Program-made: the position numbers and the translations under genes
Shown: positions 13,265-18,925 of the stretch, piece by piece
Layout: each line of letters opens with the position of its first letter
Position numbering within the stretch: the stretch's first letter is position 1
Assembly: GCA_007133745.1 (NCBI GenBank)
Contig: SLMC01000317.1
Span: forward strand, 1 to 18,925
Source of the DNA: Kiritimatiellia bacterium
GTDB taxonomy: Bacteria; Verrucomicrobiota; Kiritimatiellia; UBA8416; SLMC01
Direction of reading: 5' to 3'
DNA: 18,925 nt
Notes under the pieces: generated by a model
What the model was told of the DNA's origin: nothing
The model's input: only the letters and a program-made list of their open reading frames with translations
Databases searched by the model: none

Positions 13265-14215
13265 ATGATCGTATCGACCGATGCCCTGTTCAAGCATGCC
13301 TATAAAAATTACGCCGTCGGCGCCTACAACATCAACAATGCCGAGCAGATCATGGGTCTGTTCCGCGGGAATATGGACAGCAAGGCGCCGTTTATCGTTC
13401 AATTGTCCAAGGGCGCGCGGTCCTATACGGACAAGCGGCTGCTGGAAGCCATGATTCGGGCTGCCGACGAGATTTTCCCCGACGCCGTTTTCGCCGTGCA
13501 TCTGGATCACGGCGACGAGGCCGCCTGCATGGATTGCATCGAAAGCGGCTTCTATAGCTCGGTCATGATCGATGCCAGCGGCGAGGAGTTCGACGAGAAC
13601 ATCGCCATTACCAAGCGCGTTGTGGATGCCGCCCACAAGAAGAACGTTTCCGTCGAAGCCGAGCTGGGCAAATTGGGCGGGGTCGAGGAGCATGTGTCGG
13701 TGGACGAGGCCGACGCCAAGCTGACGGACCCGAAACAGGTGCAGGAATTCGTCGAGCGCAGCGGTTGCGATAGTCTGGCTTGCGCGATCGGCACGAGCCA
13801 TGGCGCCTACAAGTTCACGGGATCGCAAGGCCTGCATTTCAATGTGATCGAAGAGATTGTCAAGCTGCTGCCGGGCTTCCCGCTGGTCATGCACGGGTCC
13901 AGCTCGGTGCCGCAGGACGAAGTGGAGCGCATCAACGCGGCCGGCGGCGACCTGAAGGGGGCCAAGGGCGTGGACGAGGACCAGATCAGCAAGGCATCCA
14001 AGATGGGCGTGACCAAGGTCAACATCGACACCGACGGCCGTTTGGTTTGGTGCCGGGTCCACCGCGAGCTTTTCCTCGCGAAACCCGATGTCTTCGATCT
14101 GCGTCCGGCCGGCAAGATATTCATGGACGAGTACGCGAAGTACATCATGCACAAGAACGAGGTGCTCGGCAGCTCCGGGAAGCTGGACGACGTGCGCCAA
14201 GCCGTGCAAGGGTGA
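13265..14215 (+). CDS. fba: Class II fructose-1,6-bisphosphate aldolase
   Basis: This 316-residue cytosolic zinc enzyme cleaves fructose-1,6-bisphosphate to dihydroxyacetone phosphate and glyceraldehyde-3-phosphate. Class II hallmarks are all visible: FAVHLDHGDE with catalytic D81 and zinc ligand H82, VEAELGKLGG (130-139), the zinc ligand H179 in GTSHGAYK, H210 in VMHGSSSVP, and NIDTDGR (253-259), the phosphate-binding region. AAGGAG at 13253-13258, six bases before ATG 13265, fixes the start. The gene is 34 nt upstream of nifJ, so sugar cleavage and pyruvate oxidation may be co-expressed. Confidence 0.96.
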   Translation: MIVSTDALFKHAYKNYAVGAYNINNAEQIMGLFRGNMDSKAPFIVQLSKGARSYTDKRLLEAMIRAADEIFPDAVFAVHLDHGDEAACMDCIESGFYSSVMIDASGEEFDENIAITKRVVDAAHKKNVSVEAELGKLGGVEEHVSVDEADAKLTDPKQVQEFVERSGCDSLACAIGTSHGAYKFTGSQGLHFNVIEEIVKLLPGFPLVMHGSSSVPQDEVERINAAGGDLKGAKGVDEDQISKASKMGVTKVNIDTDGRLVWCRVHRELFLAKPDVFDLRPAGKIFMDEYAKYIMHKNEVLGSSGKLDDVRQAVQG

Positions 14216-14249
14216 TTTTTCCGAATCAATACAACAGGAGTGCACTATT

Positions 14250-17200
14250 ATGGCAACGAAGAACATGGTTACGGTGGACGGCAATACGGCGGCGGCGACA
14301 GTGGCGCACGCCATGAGCGAGGTGTGCGCGATCTATCCGATTACGCCGTCCTCGGGGATGGGCGAGTCGGCGGATGAATTCAGCGCCGCCGGCATGAAGA
14401 ACATTTGGGGCACGGTGCCCGATATCGTGGAGTTGCAGTCGGAAGGCGGCGCGGCCGGCGCGGTGCACGGGGCCTTGACCTCGGGCGCGCTGAGTTCGAC
14501 GTTTACCGCCTCGCAAGGGCTGCTGCTCATGATCCCGAACATGCACAAGATCGCGGGCGAGCTTACTTCGGTGGTGTTTCATGTGTCCGCCCGGTCCCTG
14601 GCCTGCCAGGGCCTGTCCATTTTCGGCGATCATTCCGATGTCATGTCGGTGCGCAACACGGGTTTCGCGTTGCTGGCCTCGGCGTCCATCCAGGAAATCG
14701 GCGATATGGCGCTGATCGCCCATGCCGCCACGCTGGAAACGCGCCTTCCGTTCGTGCATTTCTTCGACGGCTTCCGCAGCTCGCACGAAGTGCAGAAGGT
14801 GGATATGGTCACGCCGGAGATCATGCGGGCCATGATCGACGACGAGCGGGCGTTGCAGCATCGGCTGCGCGGCCTGTGTCCGGATCGGCCCAAAATTCGC
14901 GGAACCGCTCAGAACCCCGACGTCTATTTCCAGGGCCGCGAGACGGTCAACAAATACTATCTGGCCGCGCCGGGCATCATTCAGGGGGTTATGGACAAGT
15001 TTGCCAAGCTGACCGGTCGGGCCTACAAGCTGTTCGACTATGTCGGCGCTTCCGATGCCGAGAAGGTGGTCGTGCTGATGGGATCGGGCGCGGAAACCGC
15101 GCACGAGACGGTGGAATATCTGTGCAGTCAGGGCGAGAAGGTCGGCGTGCTCAAGGTTCGGCTCTATCGTCCGTTCGACGCCAAGGCTTTTGTCGAAGCG
15201 TTGCCCGCCTCGGTTCAGTCCATCGCCGTGCTCGATCGCACCAAGGAACCGGGCGCGATTGGCGAGCCTTTGTACGCAGACGTGCGCACCGCGATCGGCG
15301 AAGCCATGGAAAACAAGTGGTTTGCCGGCTCGCATTATCCCAAAATCGTCGGCGGCCGCTACGGACTCGGCTCCAAGGATTTTACGCCGGCCATGGTCAA
15401 GGCAGTGTTCGACAACCTGTCCGTCGCCCCCCCCAAGAACCACTTTACCGTGGGCATTCAGGACGACGTCACACAGACCAGTCTACCCGTGGACGCGTCC
15501 TGGCACGTGGACAATCCCGGCTGCATCGAGTGCATGTTCTACGGACTCGGCGCCGACGGCACGGTGGGCGCGAACAAGAACTCCATCAAGATCATTGGCG
15601 ACGACACGGACAACTATGCGCAAGGCTATTTCGTGTACGACTCCAAGAAGGCCGGCGCCATGACGGTCTCGCATCTGCGTTTCGGGCCCAAGCAGATACG
15701 CAGTCCGTACCTGTGCTCGAAGGTCGACTTCGTGGCCTGTCACAACTTCTCGTTCCTCGAGAAGTACGACATGCTCGCGCACGCCAAGGAGGGGGCGGTT
15801 TTTCTGCTGGCCTCGCCGTTCGGCAAGGACGAAATCTGGGATCGGCTGCCGCAGGCTGTGCAGAAGCAGATTCTGGCCAAGAAGATCAAGTTCTACGTGA
15901 TCGACGCCATCGCGCTGGCCGAAAAGCTGGGGCTGGGCGCGCGCATCAACACGATCATGCAGACCTGCTTCTTCTCCATCTCGGGCGTATTGCCCAAGGA
16001 CAAAGCCATCGACGCGCTCAAGAACGCCATCAAGAAGACCTACGGCAAGAAAGGCGATGACGTGGTCCAGATGAACTTCAAGGCCGTGGACGAATCGCTT
16101 GCCGCGCTGTACGAAGTGACCGTGCCGGCCGAGGCGACGTCCGCTATCGCCATGCCGCCGACCGTACCGGCCGACGCGCCGGATTTCGTCAAGAATGTCA
16201 CGGCAGTCATGATGCGGCAGGAAGGCGACTCGCTGCCGGTCAGCGCCATGCCGGACGACGGCACCTGGCCGACAGGCACGACCCGCTACGAGAAGCGCAA
16301 CATCGCCGTGCACATTCCCGAATGGAACTCGGACCTGTGCATTCAGTGCGGTCAGTGCTCGCTGGTTTGCCCGCATGCCGCCATTCGGGTCAAGGCCTAC
16401 GACCCGAAGGTTCTGGAAGGCGCACCGGAGACGTTCAAGGCTACGGACGCCAAGGGCAAGGATTTCGCCGGACTGAAGTTCACGGTGCAAGTCGCGCCGG
16501 AAGACTGCACGGGGTGCGGCGCGTGCGTTCAGAACTGTCCGGGCCGCGAGAAGGACAAGGAGACCAAGCAGGAAACCGGCAAGCGCGCCATTATGATGGC
16601 GCCGCAGATTCCGTTGCGCGAACAGGAGGCGGCCAACTTCGCCTTCTTCCTGGCCCTTCCCGATTTGCCGTCGGACAAGGTCAACAAGAACAGCATAAAG
16701 GGCAGTCAGTTCTCGCCGCCGCTGTTCGAGTTTTCGGGCGCGTGCGCCGGGTGCGGCGAAACGGCGTACGTGAAGCTGCTTTCCCAGCTTTTCGGCGACC
16801 GAGCCATGATCGCCAACGCCACGGGCTGCTCGTCGATCTACGGCGGCAATCTGCCGACCACGCCCTATTGCACACGGGGCGACGGACGCGGCCCGGTCTG
16901 GTCCAACTCTCTGTTCGAGGACAATGCGGAGTTCGGGTTCGGCATGCGGCTGGCGGTGGACAAGTTCAATGCCTACGGTCGCGAGCTGCTGAACCGCATG
17001 ATCGCGGGCGATACGGACTGCAAGGATCTGCCCAAGGATCTGATGCAGGCCGTGCTCGATGCCGATCAGTCCTCGCAGCACGCCATCGAGGAACAGCGCG
17101 GACGCGTGGCCGAGTTGAAGGCGCGACTCGAAAAATGCGACTGTGCCGACTGCCGGCAATTGGTGTCGGTGTCCGATTATCTGGTCAAGAAATCGGTCTG

Positions 17201-17831
17201 GGCGCTGGGCGGCGACGGCTGGGCCTACGATATCGGGTACGGCGGGCTCGACCACGTGCTGGCGTCCGGTCGCAACATCAACGTTTTGGTGATGGATACG
17301 GAAGTGTATTCCAACACGGGCGGGCAGGCGTCCAAATCCACGCCGATGGGGGCTGTGGCCAAGTTTGCCGCCGGCGGCAAGCCGACCATGAAGAAGGAGA
17401 TGGGGCTGATGGCCATGACCTACGGCACCGTCTATGTGGCGACCGTGTCCATGGGCGCCAATCCGAACCAGGTGGTCAAAGCCTTCGTCGAGGCCGAAGC
17501 CTACGACGGGCCGTCCCTGATCATTGCCTACTCGCATTGCATCGCGCACGGCATCGACATGACCAACGGACTGGTGAACCAGAAGGAAGCGGTGCTTTCG
17601 GGCCATTTCCCGCTGTATCGCTTCAATCCGGCGCTGGCCGAGCAGGGCAAGAATCCGCTGACGCTCGACAGCAAGACGCCGACCATGTCCTTCAGCGAGC
17701 ATGCGTTGAAAGAAAACCGGTTCAAGATGCTGCTCAAGTCGGACCCTGAAACGGCCAAGCGTCTGATGGAACACGCCGACAAGACGGTCAAGTCCCGTTT
17801 CGAGCGGCTGGAAAAGATGGCGGGCGCGTAG
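14250..17831 (+). CDS. nifJ: Pyruvate:ferredoxin (flavodoxin) oxidoreductase
   Basis: This 1193-residue single-chain enzyme is the usual length for homodimeric PFOR. It converts pyruvate and CoA to acetyl-CoA, CO2 and reduced ferredoxin or flavodoxin. The pyrimidine-binding domain starts with YPITPSS (29-35). The middle region includes DGTVGANKNSIKIIG near residue 436. Two ferredoxin-type 4Fe-4S motifs are complete: C697-C700-C703-C707 and C753-C756-C759-C763. The TPP domain begins CAGCGE (C832, C835) and continues with NATGCSSIYGGNLPTTPY; a later Cys in AYSHCIAHG is the expected remaining ligand of the proximal cluster. The start ATG 14250 has CAGGAG at 14235-14240. The enzyme is oxygen-sensitive and typical of anaerobes. 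No frameshift or missing cofactor ligand was seen. Confidence 0.97.
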   Translation: MATKNMVTVDGNTAAATVAHAMSEVCAIYPITPSSGMGESADEFSAAGMKNIWGTVPDIVELQSEGGAAGAVHGALTSGALSSTFTASQGLLLMIPNMHKIAGELTSVVFHVSARSLACQGLSIFGDHSDVMSVRNTGFALLASASIQEIGDMALIAHAATLETRLPFVHFFDGFRSSHEVQKVDMVTPEIMRAMIDDERALQHRLRGLCPDRPKIRGTAQNPDVYFQGRETVNKYYLAAPGIIQGVMDKFAKLTGRAYKLFDYVGASDAEKVVVLMGSGAETAHETVEYLCSQGEKVGVLKVRLYRPFDAKAFVEALPASVQSIAVLDRTKEPGAIGEPLYADVRTAIGEAMENKWFAGSHYPKIVGGRYGLGSKDFTPAMVKAVFDNLSVAPPKNHFTVGIQDDVTQTSLPVDASWHVDNPGCIECMFYGLGADGTVGANKNSIKIIGDDTDNYAQGYFVYDSKKAGAMTVSHLRFGPKQIRSPYLCSKVDFVACHNFSFLEKYDMLAHAKEGAVFLLASPFGKDEIWDRLPQAVQKQILAKKIKFYVIDAIALAEKLGLGARINTIMQTCFFSISGVLPKDKAIDALKNAIKKTYGKKGDDVVQMNFKAVDESLAALYEVTVPAEATSAIAMPPTVPADAPDFVKNVTAVMMRQEGDSLPVSAMPDDGTWPTGTTRYEKRNIAVHIPEWNSDLCIQCGQCSLVCPHAAIRVKAYDPKVLEGAPETFKATDAKGKDFAGLKFTVQVAPEDCTGCGACVQNCPGREKDKETKQETGKRAIMMAPQIPLREQEAANFAFFLALPDLPSDKVNKNSIKGSQFSPPLFEFSGACAGCGETAYVKLLSQLFGDRAMIANATGCSSIYGGNLPTTPYCTRGDGRGPVWSNSLFEDNAEFGFGMRLAVDKFNAYGRELLNRMIAGDTDCKDLPKDLMQAVLDADQSSQHAIEEQRGRVAELKARLEKCDCADCRQLVSVSDYLVKKSVWALGGDGWAYDIGYGGLDHVLASGRNINVLVMDTEVYSNTGGQASKSTPMGAVAKFAAGGKPTMKKEMGLMAMTYGTVYVATVSMGANPNQVVKAFVEAEAYDGPSLIIAYSHCIAHGIDMTNGLVNQKEAVLSGHFPLYRFNPALAEQGKNPLTLDSKTPTMSFSEHALKENRFKMLLKSDPETAKRLMEHADKTVKSRFERLEKMAGA

Positions 17832-17847
17832 CCCGGCAGGAGAATAC

Positions 17848-18013
17848 GGAATCTTGGAATACTGGATTGTTGGAATGATGGATGCCATGGCAAATCAGAC
17901 TGTTGCCTATTGAGCGTTAGGCTTTGCGCCAATCTTGCGCCGCATCTTTTCCCGGTGCGAGACGTGTGTTTTGGCCTTCTATCATTATTCCAATCTTCCA
18001 TCATTCCATTGTT
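17848..18013 (-). repeat. Dispersed ~170-bp semi-palindromic element, copy C
   Basis: The left arm repeats GGAATCTT, GGAATACT, GGATTGTT, GGAATGAT with an 8-nt period. The right arm (17979-18013) matches copy A closely, starting CTATCATT (17979-17986; in A 1332-1339) and continuing TTCCAA, TTCC, ATTCCATT. The interior is more diverged but keeps TTGCCT (17903-17908) and CTTTGCGC-type bases where A and B have CTTTCGCAC. Orientation is that of copy A. It lies between nifJ and the ATPase operon, about 40 nt before the latter's first gene. Confidence 0.75.
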
Positions 18014-18054
18014 CTGTTGGACGACCGTAAACACAAACCGCGAAAGGGCCGGTT

Positions 18055-18681
18055 ATGGCTGAAGAACTGCAAGGTTTGATCGATCGCATTCAGAAGGATG
18101 GCGTGGACAAGGCCGAGGAGCAGGCCAAGGGCATTGTCAAGGCTGCCGAGGTGAAGGCGGCCGCCATTGTGAAGAAGGCCGAGGAAGCCGCCGAGGCCAA
18201 GCGCAAGCAAGCCGAGCAGGATGCGGAATCGTTCCGCGAGCGAGGCGAGCAGGCTTTGCGGCAGGCGGCGCGCGATCTGCTGCTGTCCGTGGGTCAGGCG
18301 CTGGACGGGTTGATGACCGCCGCCGTGCGGAGCGACGTGACGGATGCGTTGTCGGGCGACGGGCTCAAGCCGGTGCTGATCGAGGCGGTGAACGGTTACT
18401 TCAAAAGCGCCGAAGGCTCCGTCGATCTGGCCGTGCTGGTGGGCGAAGACCGCGTCAAGGATGTCGAAGCCTGGTTTGCCGAAAAATTCGCCGGCAAGCT
18501 CAAGCAGGGCATGGAGGTCAAGCCCGACGCATCGGTCGTGTCGGGCTTCCGTCTGTCCGTCAAGGACTCCAAGGTGCAGCACGACTTCACGCGCGACGCC
18601 ATTGCCGAGACGCTCGCCAGGCTGCTGCGTCCGCGTCTCGCCGCTCTGGTCAAGGAAGCCGCTGGGAATATGACGGAATAG
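18055..18681 (+). CDS. atpE: V/A-type ATP synthase subunit E
   Basis: This 208-residue protein is the peripheral-stalk subunit E of a V/A-type ATPase. Residues 1-75 form an Ala/Glu/Lys-rich coiled coil (AEEQAKGIVKAAEVKAAAIV) that pairs with the partner stalk subunit. The C-terminal part is a compact globular domain (about 100-205) with GVVSGFRL-type strands, here DASVVSGFRLSVKDSKVQHD. Length and layout suit the family. The start ATG 18055 has AAAGGG about nine bases upstream. It is presumably the first gene of an ATPase operon continuing beyond the window; the catalytic A and B subunits would be expected downstream. Confidence 0.88.
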   Translation: MAEELQGLIDRIQKDGVDKAEEQAKGIVKAAEVKAAAIVKKAEEAAEAKRKQAEQDAESFRERGEQALRQAARDLLLSVGQALDGLMTAAVRSDVTDALSGDGLKPVLIEAVNGYFKSAEGSVDLAVLVGEDRVKDVEAWFAEKFAGKLKQGMEVKPDASVVSGFRLSVKDSKVQHDFTRDAIAETLARLLRPRLAALVKEAAGNMTE

Positions 18682-18720
18682 GCGCTGGCCGCGACAGCGT
18701 ACAAACTATGGAGAATGAAT

Positions 18721-18925
18721 ATGCCGGAAGATACTTCGAAAGGTTCGGAACAGGATGCGAGCAAGGCCTTGTTTGCGGGCCTGATCATGATGCTGGGCTC
18801 GTCGGCTATGCAGCAGCTCGGCAAGCTGGTTGATCCGAGTTCGGGAAAATCGGCTGTTAGCCTGGAAGGCGCGCAATCGACCATCGATTTGCTGGACATG
18901 CTCCGTGCCAAGACGCAGGGCAACC
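18721..18925 (+). CDS. DUF1844 domain protein, cut by window end
   Basis: A reading frame opens at ATG 18721 with GGAGA at 18710-18714 and stays open for 68 residues to the window edge. The residues LFAGLIMMLGSSAMQQLGKL and the later VSLEGAQSTIDLLDMLRAKT, followed by GN, match the DUF1844 family (short helical proteins with an AxxTIDLLxxLxxKTxGN signature). It lies 39 nt after subunit E, so it is probably in the ATPase operon. In Chlamydia a small uncharacterised protein (a different family, DUF2764) occupies the same slot between E and A. The function is unknown. The 3' end is missing. Confidence 0.82.
   Translation, partial: MPEDTSKGSEQDASKALFAGLIMMLGSSAMQQLGKLVDPSSGKSAVSLEGAQSTIDLLDMLRAKTQGN

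Noticed and set aside
14405..16060. A 551-codon plus-strand frame inside nifJ
   Set aside because: Out-of-frame shadow of nifJ, rich in Arg and Gly, with no motifs. The same applies to the frame at 16322-17749.
15483..17888. An 801-codon open frame on the minus strand opposite nifJ
   Set aside because: It is a shadow of a GC-rich gene: the plus strand encodes a complete PFOR with all cofactor motifs, and the minus-strand translation has no recognisable domain.
17832..18054. tRNA or riboswitch in the gap before the ATPase operon
   Set aside because: No cloverleaf or known riboswitch core was found; the gap is explained by copy C of the dispersed element.

Overview
The window reads as chromosomal DNA of a GC-rich, Gram-negative, probably anaerobic bacterium. 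Signs of an outer membrane are a LolA-like lipoprotein-sorting protein and a beta-barrel ending in Phe. Signs of anaerobic or fermentative energy metabolism are a 1193-residue pyruvate:ferredoxin oxidoreductase beside a class II aldolase, and the start of a V/A-type ATPase operon. Together with DUF1844 and the many short-period intergenic repeats, this would suit a PVC-superphylum lineage such as Kiritimatiellota or Lentisphaerota. That placement is inference; there is no rRNA or marker gene here to prove it.

Layout. (1) 1-2817: repeat-rich leader, LolA-like periplasmic protein, then a DUF1302-like outer-membrane barrel. (2) 2887-8188: a TATAAT promoter, then an NfeD-like membrane protein overlapping a flotillin by 4 nt, a TerB-like protein with a Cys-rich C-terminal domain, and a metallophosphoesterase carrying a long charged helix. 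(3) 8439-12021: a tightly spaced pair of signalling or scaffold proteins, one HhH plus Roadblock/LC7, the other MshEN, degenerate HD-GYP, pseudo-receiver and PATAN/DUF4388. (4) 12110-12789, minus strand: a two-gene island, a small protein plus a DUF6036-type nucleotidyltransferase. (5) 13135-17831: a promoter, fba, then nifJ. (6) 18055-end: V-type ATPase subunit E and a DUF1844 protein cut by the window edge.

How they may work together. Region 5 converts fructose-1,6-bisphosphate, through glycolysis, to acetyl-CoA and reduced ferredoxin, and region 6 belongs to the ion-motive ATPase. Region 2 looks like a membrane-microdomain (flotillin/NfeD) module with cytosolic accessory proteins. Region 3 looks like a non-catalytic signalling pair of the kind that elsewhere works with small GTPases or cyclic-di-GMP.

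The most unusual material is intergenic. Three copies of a ~170-bp semi-palindromic element sit just upstream of three separate genes. Three copies of a 26-bp GGAG-plus-hairpin element match the REP/RAYT architecture, with stems that change together while the loop stays constant. There are also short tandem tracts with periods of 6, 7, 8 and 9 nt. No tRNA, rRNA, CRISPR array, insertion sequence or transposase gene was seen.
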